Made by a program: the position numbers and the translations under genes
The notes under the pieces: model-generated
Told to the model about the DNA's origin: nothing
What the model saw: only the letters and a program-made list of their open reading frames with translations
Database searches by the model: none
From: Pseudonocardia parietis
GTDB taxonomy: Bacteria > Actinomycetota > Actinomycetes > Mycobacteriales > Pseudonocardiaceae
DNA length: 64,000 nucleotides
Direction: 5' to 3'
NCBI RefSeq assembly: GCF_017876315.1
Contig: NZ_JAGINU010000001.1
Location: 4,464,001 to 4,528,000 of the forward strand
Shown here: piece after piece, positions 9,224 through 20,273 of the stretch
How the letters are laid out: the number at the start of each line of letters is the position of its first letter
Position numbering within the stretch: position 1 is the first letter of the stretch

Positions 9224-9802
9224 ATGAGCAGCAGCGCGATGACGGGACGGGCGTACGACGAGCTGAGCCGCTCGGAGCGCAGGTGGGTCCTGATCACGAC
9301 GACGCTCCGGTCCGTCGCGTCGGTGACACTGCTGACGGTCGCGTACTACGTCGTCCCGCTGGACCGGTCGCTCGACGCCGGCACCGCGGTCCGGTTCGTG
9401 CTGGGCCTGCTGCTCGTCGCCGGCGTCCTCGGCTGGGGGGTGCGCGCCGTCCTCACCTCCGGCACGCCGCGGCTGCGCGTGATCCGGGCGGTGGCGGCCG
9501 GGCTGCCGGCGCTGTTGCTGTTGTTCGCCGCGACCTACGTCCTGATCTCGCAGAGCGTCCCGGGCAGCTTCAGCGAGCCGCTCGACCGGACCGATGCGCT
9601 CTACTTCACCGTCACCGTTTTCGCCACCGTCGGATTCGGCGACATCGCCCCCGTCGACGAGGTGGCCCGCGTCATCACGACGATCCAGATGGTGGTGAAC
9701 CTGATCGCCGTCGGGGTGATCGCGAAGGTCCTGTTCGGCGCGGCGGACCTGGCGGTGCAGCGCCGCGCACGGGGCGACGAGCCGTCCCGGCCGGCCCCCT
9801 GA
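9224..9802 (+). CDS. Two-TM-type potassium channel (ion channel family)
   Basis: About 192 residues with four hydrophobic segments. The last two flank a pore loop carrying the K+ selectivity filter TVGFGD at about residues 135-140. No cytoplasmic RCK or ligand domain is present, so gating is unclear. It should conduct K+ across the cell membrane. The ATG at 9224 begins MSSSAMTG; an ATG five codons on is an alternative. It is likely co-transcribed with the preceding PLDc_N/SHOCT gene and converges on the NlpC/P60 gene 8 nt away. Confidence 0.88.
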   Translation: MSSSAMTGRAYDELSRSERRWVLITTTLRSVASVTLLTVAYYVVPLDRSLDAGTAVRFVLGLLLVAGVLGWGVRAVLTSGTPRLRVIRAVAAGLPALLLLFAATYVLISQSVPGSFSEPLDRTDALYFTVTVFATVGFGDIAPVDEVARVITTIQMVVNLIAVGVIAKVLFGAADLAVQRRARGDEPSRPAP

Positions 9803-9810
9803 CGACGGGC

Positions 9811-11214
9811 TCAGAGCAGCCGGGTGACCTTGTTCAGCCCGTCGTAGCGGACCGGCGAGATCTTCACCCGCGCCCCGGAGTACGGCGCCTCGATCATCTT
9901 GCCGTCGCCCAGGTACATGGCGATGTGGTAGGTCCGGCCGTCCTCGGCCCAGGAGAGCATGTCGCCGCGCTGCATGTCGTCGACGTCGACCTGCTCGCCG
10001 GCGTTCGCCTGGTTGCCGCTGTAGCGCGGCAGGTCGATGCCGACGCCGGCGAAGGCGAAGAGCATCAGGCCCGAGCAGTCGAACCCGACCTTGCGGTAGT
10101 CGCCGTGCTCGTCGGCGACACCGCCGTCGCGGATGCCGCGGCTCGGGCCCCGCGCGTTGCCCCCGCCCCAGGCGTAGATGGTGCCGATCTGGGCGGTCGC
10201 CCGGTCGATCACCGTCTCGATCGCGGACGAGCCCGACCGGCGCGCCGGGGCCCCGTCCGAGGGAGCCGCCTCCTGCGCGACACGGGCCCTGGCCTCGTCG
10301 CGGGCCCGCTGCTCGGCCGCGGCCCGCGCCCGCTCCTGCTCGGCCTGCCAGGCGAGGTAGCGCTGGCGCTGGGCGCGCAGGCCCGCGTCGGAGTTCGCCG
10401 CGGCGTCGAGCCGGGCCTCCACGTCGGCGCGCTCGGCCCGGACGGCGTCGAGCCTGCCCTGCTGCTCGTCGGCGGCGGCCGCGGCGGACACCAGGGCCTG
10501 GTCGGCGGCCGCGGAGGCCTGCTCGGCGGCGTCGCGGCGCCGGTCGGCCTCCTCCTGCGCGGCGCGGGCGAGCGAGTCGGCGTTGGCCTGCGCGATCCGG
10601 GCCTGCTGCAGCTGTTCCAGCACCGCGCCCTGGTCCTCGCTCAGCGCGTCGGTCAGCCGGGCCCGGTCCATCAGGTCCTGCGGGTCGGTGGCCCGCGACA
10701 GCAGTCCGAGCGGGCCGAGATCGAGCCCGTGGGTGTAGACGTCGCCGACGAAGGCGTCGATCCGGGTGCGGGCGTCGTCGACGGCCTTGCCCGCCTGTTC
10801 GGTGGCCAGTCGCGCCTCGAACGCGCGGGCCGCGGCCGACTCGGCCTCGCGGCCCGCGGCGTCCGCGGTGTCGCGGGCCTCGAGGGCCTGCTCGTTGCGG
10901 GCGGCGACCTGGATCTGCAGCTGCTCGGCCTGCGCGTCCAGCTCGGCCAGCCGGGCGGTGAGCCGCCCGACCTCCGCCGCCCGGTCCTGCACGGTCTGCC
11001 GGCTCTGGTCGAGCTCGTCGTCGCCGGGGTTCGGAGGCGGGGGCGGTGCCGGCTGGGCCGGCCAGGTCGGCTGCGCCGGTTGGGCCGGTTGGGCCGGTGC
11101 GGTGGTGGCGGCGGCCGGCAGCACCGAGGCGGCGCCCACGGCCGGCGTGGCGAGCAGCACGGCGGCGAGCACCGCCAGCACGCCGACCGCCGTCGGCATC
11201 CGCCTGCGCGTCAC
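9811..11214 (-). CDS. Secreted NlpC/P60 peptidoglycan hydrolase (RipA-like)
   Basis: About 467 residues. An Arg-rich signal peptide (VTRRRMPTAVGVLAVLAAVL) is followed by a Pro-rich linker, a long Ala/Glu/Arg coiled coil (about 60-320) and a C-terminal NlpC/P60 domain. The catalytic Cys lies in GFDCSGLMLF at about residue 380 and the His in YHIAMYLGDG. The family cleaves peptidoglycan stem peptides, and coiled-coil members act at septation. The GTG at 11214 has GGGAGG 8 nt upstream. In mycobacteria ripA/ripB also lie near aconitase, so this is probably the positional counterpart. Confidence 0.9.
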   Translation of the reverse strand: MTRRRMPTAVGVLAVLAAVLLATPAVGAASVLPAAATTAPAQPAQPAQPTWPAQPAPPPPPNPGDDELDQSRQTVQDRAAEVGRLTARLAELDAQAEQLQIQVAARNEQALEARDTADAAGREAESAAARAFEARLATEQAGKAVDDARTRIDAFVGDVYTHGLDLGPLGLLSRATDPQDLMDRARLTDALSEDQGAVLEQLQQARIAQANADSLARAAQEEADRRRDAAEQASAAADQALVSAAAAADEQQGRLDAVRAERADVEARLDAAANSDAGLRAQRQRYLAWQAEQERARAAAEQRARDEARARVAQEAAPSDGAPARRSGSSAIETVIDRATAQIGTIYAWGGGNARGPSRGIRDGGVADEHGDYRKVGFDCSGLMLFAFAGVGIDLPRYSGNQANAGEQVDVDDMQRGDMLSWAEDGRTYHIAMYLGDGKMIEAPYSGARVKISPVRYDGLNKVTRLL

Positions 11215-11383
11215 TCGTCGTCCTCCCGGGAGCGGTGTCCGCCCGCGGCCCACGGGCCGCCGGGCGCGATCGCCGCGCAGCCTCCCACTCACGCCACGCG
11301 AGCACCGCGCGACACACCGGACACAGAGCCCACGTCCGCCGCACGAGCGACGCGACCACCGCCACACCCACCTCGCGCGACTT

Positions 11384-11401
11384 ATAGGACGCGCGTACTA
11401 T
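11384..11401 (+). promoter_or_regulatory. AcnR-type operator overlapping the acnA -10 region
   Basis: The 18-mer ATAGGACGCGCGTACTAT is a palindrome with one mismatched pair. It matches the published Corynebacterium AcnR motif CAGNACnnncGTACTG except at the outermost bases. Its right end, TACTAT, resembles a -10 box. The rest of the 320-nt gap 11215-11534 shows no gene; it must also hold the divergent promoter of the NlpC/P60 gene. Confidence 0.65.
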
Positions 11402-11534
11402 TTGAGCTACGAGGGTCCGCGCTGCCGCCGGCGAGGCGGTGCGCGAGACTCCGGGAGACGCCGGTGAGCCCGCACGGCGGGCGCTCACCGAAACCGGACT
11501 CAGACACGCCCACCACCACGGGGAGGACCATCAA

Positions 11535-14345
<2,811 letters not shown>

Positions 14346-14363
14346 CGCACGCTCACCACCACA

Positions 14364-14399
14364 CGGAGCCCGTCGCCCTCCCGGGGGCGGCGGGCTCCG
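14364..14399 (+). terminator. Hairpin terminator after acnA
   Basis: CGGAGCCCG pairs perfectly with CGGGCTCCG at 14391-14399, with additional GC pairing inside. It starts 18 nt after the acnA stop and has no U-tract. The rest of the gap to 14577 is low-complexity, with repeated CGCACCAC-like units at about 14497-14530. Confidence 0.65.
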
Positions 14400-14577
14400 T
14401 CGCGTGTCGGGCCCGTGACCGGCCCTGCGAGGGGCACGTGCGAGCTGTTCGATCGTGCGATCGGAGCACTGGTGTGCCTCTCGCATCGTCGGCGCGTACC
14501 ACGCGCACCACACGCACCACGCGCACTGCCCGCGCCGCCCGCACCGCGCGGGCTCCGCGCGCACCGCGGGGCTCCGC

Positions 14578-15330
14578 TCAGACGGGGGCGCCGAGCTCGC
14601 GGGAGATGCGGTGGGCGGCGTCGGCGGCGCCGCGGCCGTGGGTGTCGAACACGTCGGCGGTCATCCGCACGGTGGGGCCGGAGACCGAGAGTGCCCCGAC
14701 CGGCCGGCCGTCGGCGCCGATGATCGCGGCGCCGACCGCGGCGATGCCCTCGCTGAGCCCCTCCGGGTTCACCGACCAGCCCCGCGCCCGGACCTCGGCG
14801 AGGCGCGAGCGCAGCGCGTCCGGGTCGGTGACCGTCGACGACGTGCGCGGCGGCAGCGGCCCGCCGGCGAGGTAGGCGTCGACGACGGCGTCGGTGCTCG
14901 CCGCGAGGTAGGCCTGACCGGTCGCCGAGGCGTTGAGCGGGATCCGGTGCCCCAGCGGCAGGAACGCCCGCAGGCTGTGCGCGGTGTCGAGCCGCTCGAC
15001 CAGTACCAGCTCGCGGCCGTCCGGCGCGGCCAGGTGGATCGTCTCCCCCGTCGCCAGCTGCAGCTCGTGCAGCACCGGCAGCGCCCGCACGCGCAGCTCG
15101 TCGGCGTCGCGGGCCTGGTTGCCGACGGCGAACGCGCGGTAGGTCAGCCGCCAGCGCGACGCGTCGTCGGCACCGCACCAGCCGACCTCGGCCAGTGTCA
15201 GCAGGGTCCGCTGCACGGTGCTCTTCGGCAGCCCGACGGCCCGGGCGAGTTCGGAGAGCCCGACCGGCTGCCGCTCCCCCACCGCCTCCAGCACGCGGAT
15301 CGCCGAGACCACGCTGTTCGTCGCCGCCAT
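14578..15330 (-). CDS. IclR family transcriptional regulator
   Basis: Predicted 250 residues. The N-terminal winged helix-turn-helix contains GLSELARAVGLPKSTVQRTL (about 23-42). The C-terminal effector-binding IclR domain includes the region around LPLGHRIPLNASATGQAYLA and EGLSEGIAAVGAAIIG. IclR proteins typically bind a small carboxylic or aromatic effector. Being divergent from the malonate transporter/synthetase pair, it is the likely local regulator of that pair. The ATG at 15330 has an AGAGG-like site 8 nt upstream. Confidence 0.88.
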   Translation of the reverse strand: MAATNSVVSAIRVLEAVGERQPVGLSELARAVGLPKSTVQRTLLTLAEVGWCGADDASRWRLTYRAFAVGNQARDADELRVRALPVLHELQLATGETIHLAAPDGRELVLVERLDTAHSLRAFLPLGHRIPLNASATGQAYLAASTDAVVDAYLAGGPLPPRTSSTVTDPDALRSRLAEVRARGWSVNPEGLSEGIAAVGAAIIGADGRPVGALSVSGPTVRMTADVFDTHGRGAADAAHRISRELGAPV

Positions 15331-15375
15331 CTACTTGACCTCTCCCGAACGGGCGATCTACGGTCCTCCCGCAAC

Positions 15376-15414
15376 CGGTCCATTGTGTGAACCACTGTGC
15401 CACGTGATGGACCG
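15376..15414. promoter_or_regulatory. 8-bp inverted repeat in the iclR-matC divergent region
   Basis: CGGTCCAT at 15376-15383 and ATGGACCG at 15407-15414 form a perfect inverted repeat with a 23-nt spacer. It lies between two divergent genes, one encoding a DNA-binding protein, so an IclR operator is likely. It covers an alternative ATG for the transporter, favouring the later GTG start. Confidence 0.5.
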
Positions 15415-15448
15415 ATACGACAAGGCGCATACCGATGGGGGTACGCAC

Positions 15449-16753
15449 GTGGCGGTCCAGATCATCGCGTTGGTGGTGTTCGCGGCGGTGTTCGTGATCG
15501 CCGAGGTGCGGCGCTCGCACATCGGCATCGTGATGTTCGCCGCCGCCACCGGGATGGGACTGCTCGTCGCCGGTCTCGCGCTCGACGACATCGTCTCGGG
15601 CTTCCCGATCGACATCCTGATCCTGCTCGTCGGCGTCACCTTCTTCTTCGGCATCGCCAAGTCCAACGGCACCATCGGGCGGCTGGTCGACCGGGCGCTG
15701 CGACTCGTCGGGGGCAACACCGCCGCGCTGCCGCTGACGTTCTTCGTCCTCACCGGTGTCGTCTCCGCGATGGGCTCCCCGCTGGGCGGCCTGGTGATGG
15801 CCCCGATCGGGATGTCGGTCGCGCACCGGCGCGGGATCGACCCGATGCTCATGGCGCTGGCGATCGGGACCGGGCTGTCCGCGGGCGGGTTCGCGCCGAC
15901 GTCGCTGTTCGGGATCGTCACCTGGGGCACCGCGAGCTCGGCCGGGATCGCGCTGAACCCGCTCACCCTGTTCGCCATCGCGATCGTCGCGAACCTGATC
16001 CTGCTCGCCGTCTCCTACCTGCTGTTCGGTGCCCGCAGCCGCACCCGGACGACGGTGCCGGCCGGCGGGGCAGGCGGCGGGACGGCCGGCGGGCCGGTTC
16101 CGGACGACGACGGGCCGGTCGAGCGCGAGCCCTTCCGCGGCGTCCAGCTGATCACCGTGATCGCGATGCTCGGCCTGGTCGCGGCGGTGATCGTGCTCGC
16201 CGTGCTCGGCAACGAGCCCGACGTCGGCGTGCTCGCCTTCGCCTTCGGTGCCGCGCTGACGCTGATCGACCCGGAGAACGGCCGCGGCGCGCTGAAGGAG
16301 ATCGACTGGTCGACGGTGCTGCTGGTCGGCGGGATCATCACCTACGTCGGCGTGCTGCAGGAGGTCGGCGCCGTCGACCTGCTCGGCGACCTCGCCGCGA
16401 GCCTGACCGTGCCGGTGCTCGCCGCCCTGGTGATCTGCGCGGTCTGCGGGCTGGTGTCGGCGTTCGCCTCCACGACCGGCATCCTCGCCGCCCTGGTCCC
16501 GCTCGCGATCCCGCTGATCGCGCAGGGCGGCCTGCCGGGGTGGGCGCTGATCTGCGCGCTCGGCGTGTGCTCGTCCGTCGTGGACGTCTCGCCGTTCTCG
16601 ACGGTGGGTGCGACCCTGGTCGCGACCACCGTCGACCCCGACGAGCGGCCGCGGATGACCGCGCTGCTGACCCGCTGGGGCATGTCCATGGTCGTGATCG
16701 GCCCGCTCGCACTGGTCGGTGCGCTCGTGCTGCCCGCGATGGTCATCCAGTAA
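15449..16753 (+). CDS. matC: MatC-like dicarboxylate (malonate) transporter
   Basis: About 434 residues with roughly 12 transmembrane segments. The N-terminal half matches the MatC_N/SLC13-like arrangement: a helix-rich start, ILILLVGVTFFFGIAKSNGT, then SAMGSPLGGLVMAPIGM. A central hydrophilic Gly/Pro-rich loop (about 195-225) separates two halves. Predicted to import malonate or a related dicarboxylate. The GTG at 15449 has GGGGG 7 nt upstream; an ATG at 15407 is possible but lies in the presumed operator. The synthetase gene starts 21 nt after its stop, supporting an uptake-activation operon. Substrate is inferred from this pairing. Confidence 0.8.
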   Translation: MAVQIIALVVFAAVFVIAEVRRSHIGIVMFAAATGMGLLVAGLALDDIVSGFPIDILILLVGVTFFFGIAKSNGTIGRLVDRALRLVGGNTAALPLTFFVLTGVVSAMGSPLGGLVMAPIGMSVAHRRGIDPMLMALAIGTGLSAGGFAPTSLFGIVTWGTASSAGIALNPLTLFAIAIVANLILLAVSYLLFGARSRTRTTVPAGGAGGGTAGGPVPDDDGPVEREPFRGVQLITVIAMLGLVAAVIVLAVLGNEPDVGVLAFAFGAALTLIDPENGRGALKEIDWSTVLLVGGIITYVGVLQEVGAVDLLGDLAASLTVPVLAALVICAVCGLVSAFASTTGILAALVPLAIPLIAQGGLPGWALICALGVCSSVVDVSPFSTVGATLVATTVDPDERPRMTALLTRWGMSMVVIGPLALVGALVLPAMVIQ

Positions 16754-16774
16754 CGAGTCCGTAGGAGTTCGACG

Positions 16775-18169
16775 TTGTTCCTCACCTCGCTCACGTCCGC
16801 GCACGACCTCGACCGCGCGGTCGTCGTCGGTGACGACGCACTGTCCCGGGCCGAGCTCGTCGACCGGGCCGGGCGCTTCGCCGCCGGCATCCCCGGCGAC
16901 GGCCCGGTCGCGGTGCACGCCACGCCGTCGCTCGACACGGTCGTCGCGATCACCGGCGCCATCCTCGCCGGCGTGCCCGTGGTGCCGGTGCCACCCGACT
17001 CCGGCCCGGCCGAGCGCGGGCACGTGCTGCGCGACTCGGGCGCGACCGCGTGGGCCGGGGACCGCCCCGAGGGCGTCGACCTGCCCCTGGTGGTCCCGGG
17101 ACGGGCGCCGGTCGCGCCGCGCGAGATCGACCCGGAGCGCACCGCGATGCTGCTCTACACCTCCGGCACGACCGGTGCCCCGAAGGGCGCCCAGCTGTCC
17201 GGGCGGGCGATCGCGGCCGGCCTGGACGGCCTGTTCGAGGTCTGGGACTGGACGCCCGACGACACCGTCGCGCACGGCCTGCCGCTGTTCCACGTGCACG
17301 GCCTGATCCTCGGGGTGCTCGGCTCGCTGCGGCTCGGGTCGCGCGTGGTGCACACGATCAAGCCGCAGCCCGCCCGGTACGCGGCGGCCGAGGCGAGCAT
17401 GTACTTCGGCGTCCCGACCGTCTGGAACCGGATCGTCGAGGACCCGGAGTCGGCACGGGCGCTCGGCAAGGCCCGGCTGCTGGTCTCGGGCAGCGCGCCG
17501 CTGCCGGCGTCGCTGTTCGAGCGGATCGCCGGGCTGACCGGCCAGGCGCCGGTCGAGCGCTACGGCATGACCGAGACCATGATCACGCTGAGCGCGCGGG
17601 CGGCCGGAGAACGCCGCGCGGGCTGGGTCGGGCTGCCCGTCCCGGGCGCCGAGACCCGGCTGCTGCCCGCCGAGGACGGCGCCGGCGCGGACGCCCGTGT
17701 CCCCGACGACGGCGAGACCGTCGGCAAGCTCCAGGTGCGCGGGTCGATGTTGTTCGGCGGCTACCTCAACCGGCCCGACGCGAACGACGAGTGCTGGGCG
17801 GGCGACGGCTGGTTCCGCACCGGCGACCTGGCCGTGCGCGACGCGGACGGGTTCCACCGGATCGTCGGCCGCGAGTCCACCGACCTGATCAAGTCCGGTG
17901 GGTACCGGATCGGGTCGGGCGAGATCGAGGCGGTGCTGCTGGACCACCCGTCGGTCGCCGAGGTCGCCGTCGTCGGGCTGCCGGACCCGGACCTGGGGCA
18001 GAAGATCGTCGCGTTCGTCGTGGGCGACGGCGGCGACGGCCAGGTCCTCATCGACCACGTCGCCTCCCAGCTGTCCTGGCACAAGCGGCCGCGCGAGGTG
18101 CGCTTCGTGGACGCGCTGCCCCGCAACCCGATGGGGAAGGTGCAGAAGAAACTGCTGCTCGGAACCTGA
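16775..18169 (+). CDS. matB: Malonyl-CoA synthetase-like acyl-CoA ligase (MatB type)
   Basis: About 464 residues of the adenylate-forming ligase family. Motifs in order: YTSGTTGAPKG (about 128-138), PLFHVHGL, GSAPLPASLF, ERYGMTET, GWFRTGDLAV, and a C-terminal NPMGKVQKK carrying the catalytic Lys. The compact size and the PLFHVHGL and ERYGMTET segments resemble MatB, which makes malonyl-CoA from malonate, ATP and CoA. The TTG at 16775 is the start, with AGGAG 7 nt upstream. It follows the MatC-like transporter directly. No malonyl-CoA decarboxylase (MatA) is nearby, so the product may feed fatty acid or polyketide synthesis. Confidence 0.85.
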   Translation: MFLTSLTSAHDLDRAVVVGDDALSRAELVDRAGRFAAGIPGDGPVAVHATPSLDTVVAITGAILAGVPVVPVPPDSGPAERGHVLRDSGATAWAGDRPEGVDLPLVVPGRAPVAPREIDPERTAMLLYTSGTTGAPKGAQLSGRAIAAGLDGLFEVWDWTPDDTVAHGLPLFHVHGLILGVLGSLRLGSRVVHTIKPQPARYAAAEASMYFGVPTVWNRIVEDPESARALGKARLLVSGSAPLPASLFERIAGLTGQAPVERYGMTETMITLSARAAGERRAGWVGLPVPGAETRLLPAEDGAGADARVPDDGETVGKLQVRGSMLFGGYLNRPDANDECWAGDGWFRTGDLAVRDADGFHRIVGRESTDLIKSGGYRIGSGEIEAVLLDHPSVAEVAVVGLPDPDLGQKIVAFVVGDGGDGQVLIDHVASQLSWHKRPREVRFVDALPRNPMGKVQKKLLLGT

Positions 18170-18189
18170 TCGGGGGCTCGACGGGGCGC

Positions 18190-18195
18190 TAGGTT
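18190..18195 (+). promoter_or_regulatory. Probable leaderless -10 box for gadB
   Basis: TAGGTT ends 7 nt before the ATG at 18203, the spacing expected when transcription starts at the start codon. There is no good ribosome-binding site, which supports leaderless initiation and this start. Confidence 0.5.
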
Positions 18196-18202
18196 GCGCA
18201 TC

Positions 18203-19612
18203 ATGCCCGGTGCGCACTCGCCCTCGGAGGACCACGGCCACGACCGCGGGGTGGCGGTGAACCCCGTGTTCACGGCGGAACCCGTCGTCATCCCGCGCTT
18301 CGCCCTGCCCGACGGCGGCCTCGACCCGCAGGTCGCCTACCAGGTCGTCCACGACGAGCTGATGCTCGACGGCAACGCCCGGCTCAACCTGGCCACGTTC
18401 GTCACCACCTGGGCGGAACCGCAGGCCGAACGGCTGATGGCCGAGTCGATCGACAAGAACATGATCGACAAGGACGAGTACCCGCGCACCGCCGACCTCG
18501 AGCAGCGGTGCGTGCGGATGCTCGCCGATCTCTGGCACGCGCCGGACCCCGGCCGGGCGATCGGCTGCTCGACGACCGGCTCGTCGGAGGCGTGCATGCT
18601 CGGCGGCCTGGCGCTCAAACGGCGCTGGCAGCACCGCCGCCGGGCCGCCGGTCTCGACGCCTCACGGCCGAACATCGTCATGGGGATCGACGTCCAGATC
18701 TGCTGGGACAAGTTCGCCAACTACTTCGACGTCGAGCCGCGGCTGGTCCCGATGGACGGCGACCGGCTGCACCTGGGCGTCGAGGAGGCGCTCGCGCGCT
18801 GCGACGAGAACACCATCGGCGTCGTCGCGATCCTCGGGTCCACCTTCGACGGCAGCTACGAGCCGGTCGAGCAGCTGTGCGCGGCGCTGGACGACCTGCA
18901 GTCGAGGACCGGGCTCGACGTGCCGGTGCACGTCGACGGTGCGTCCGGGGCCATGGTCGCCCCGTTCTGCGACCCGGACCTGGTGTGGGACTTCCGGCTC
19001 GAGCGGGTCGCGTCGATCAACACCTCCGGGCACAAGTACGGGCTGGTGCACCCGGGCGTCGGGTGGGCGGTGTGGCGCGACCTCGACACGCTGCCCGAGG
19101 ACCTGGTGTTCCGGGTGAACTACCTCGGCGGGGACATGCCGACCTTCGCGCTGAACTTCTCCCGGCCCGGCGGTCAGGTGATCGCGCAGTACTACCAGTT
19201 CCTGCGCCTGGGCCGCGAGGGCTACGCCCGCGTGCAGGGCACCTGCCGCGACGTCGCGACCACCCTCGCGGGCCGGATCGCCGACACCGGTGCGTTCCGG
19301 CTGCTCACCGACGGGTCGCAGCTACCGGTGTTCGCGTTCACCGTCGCCGACGGCGAGCCGTTCTCGGTGTTCGACGTGTCCGCCGCGCTGCGCGAGAGCG
19401 GCTGGCTGGTGCCGGCGTACACGTTCCCGGCGAACCGGACCGACCTGTCCGCGCTGCGGATCGTCGTGCGCAACGGGTTCGGCCACGACCTCGCCGGGCT
19501 GCTGCTCGACGACCTGCAGCGCGCCCTGGACCGGCTGCGCAGCCAGGCCGCGCCGGTTCGCGGGCCGGAGGCGGCCGGGTTCGCGCACGGAACACGCTCG
19601 CCGTCGTCGTGA
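18203..19612 (+). CDS. gadB: Glutamate decarboxylase
   Basis: About 469 residues, the typical length of the PLP-dependent enzyme that converts glutamate to GABA and CO2. Family signatures: ESIDKNMIDKDEYP (about 80-95), GCSTTGSSEACMLGGLA, HVDGASGAMVAPF, and SINTSGHKYGLVHPGVGW with the PLP lysine at about residue 278. The C-terminus ends with a short disordered tail. The ATG at 18203 is preferred over TTG at 18194. No glutamate/GABA antiporter is adjacent, so an acid-resistance role is only an option; a GABA shunt role is equally possible. Confidence 0.93.
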   Translation: MPGAHSPSEDHGHDRGVAVNPVFTAEPVVIPRFALPDGGLDPQVAYQVVHDELMLDGNARLNLATFVTTWAEPQAERLMAESIDKNMIDKDEYPRTADLEQRCVRMLADLWHAPDPGRAIGCSTTGSSEACMLGGLALKRRWQHRRRAAGLDASRPNIVMGIDVQICWDKFANYFDVEPRLVPMDGDRLHLGVEEALARCDENTIGVVAILGSTFDGSYEPVEQLCAALDDLQSRTGLDVPVHVDGASGAMVAPFCDPDLVWDFRLERVASINTSGHKYGLVHPGVGWAVWRDLDTLPEDLVFRVNYLGGDMPTFALNFSRPGGQVIAQYYQFLRLGREGYARVQGTCRDVATTLAGRIADTGAFRLLTDGSQLPVFAFTVADGEPFSVFDVSAALRESGWLVPAYTFPANRTDLSALRIVVRNGFGHDLAGLLLDDLQRALDRLRSQAAPVRGPEAAGFAHGTRSPSS

Positions 19613-19670
19613 GCCGCTGATAATCTCTCGGCGCGCCCCCGATGGGCCCAGCCGGAAGGAGCTCTCCCCC

Positions 19671-19689
19671 GCCGACGCCACGCGTCGGC
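19671..19689 (+). terminator. Small hairpin between gadB and the VOC gene
   Basis: GCCGACG (19671-19677) pairs with CGTCGGC (19683-19689) around a 5-nt loop. It may end gadB transcription or sit in the leader of the VOC gene. The stem is short and there is no U-tract. Confidence 0.35.
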
Positions 19690-19774
19690 ATTCCCGCACG
19701 GGCCCGCGGGCGCACTCCTTCTCGTCCACGCGTCATGGCGGTCCCGTTCCTGCACGTACTTCCAGGAGACCACC

Positions 19775-20161
19775 ATGACCTGCACGTTCAACCACACCAT
19801 CGTCGCCGCCCGGGACCGCACGGTGTCGGCGGCGTTCTTCCGCCACGTCTTCGAGGCCGCCGAGGCCCCGTCCTGGGGCCCGTTCACCAACGTGTCCCTC
19901 GACGGCGGCGTGCTGATCCAGTTCGCCGACCTGCCGGAGGACGCGTTCCCGGAGATCCAGAACCAGCACTACGCGTTCCGGGTCGACGACGACCTGTTCG
20001 ACCGGGCCCACGCCCGGCTGGTCGCCGACGGCGTCGAGCACTGGGCCGACCCGCAGCAGCAGCGCCCGGGCGAGATCAACCACGGGCACGGCGGGCGCGG
20101 GGTGTACTTCCGCGACCCCGCCGGGCACTTCCTGGAGATGCTCACCGGCTCCTACGTGTGA
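19775..20161 (+). CDS. VOC (glyoxalase/dioxygenase fold) family protein
   Basis: Predicted 128-residue single-domain vicinal oxygen chelate protein. Metal-ligand candidates are the N-terminal His in TFNHTIVAARD, His in QNQHYAFRVDD, and Glu in GHFLEMLTGSY. The segment GRGVYFRDPAGHFLEMLT is the characteristic C-terminal beta hairpin. Members include lactoylglutathione lyases, dioxygenases and resistance proteins, so the reaction cannot be named. The ATG at 19775 has AGGAG 7 nt upstream. No partner gene suggests a substrate. Confidence 0.85.
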   Translation: MTCTFNHTIVAARDRTVSAAFFRHVFEAAEAPSWGPFTNVSLDGGVLIQFADLPEDAFPEIQNQHYAFRVDDDLFDRAHARLVADGVEHWADPQQQRPGEINHGHGGRGVYFRDPAGHFLEMLTGSYV

Positions 20162-20273
20162 GCATCCCGCTCTGACTGGCGCGGCGAAATCCGCTGGCCG
20201 CGGGCCGGACGGGCGATTACCCTGCTCGACCATGCCCGGTTGACGTACTCTCCCGCCCCCGGCCCGCACACTG

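Noticed and set aside
14476..14577. CGCACCAC-like low-complexity tract as a functional repeat
   Set aside because: Irregular units without clear period or symmetry; likely simple-sequence drift.
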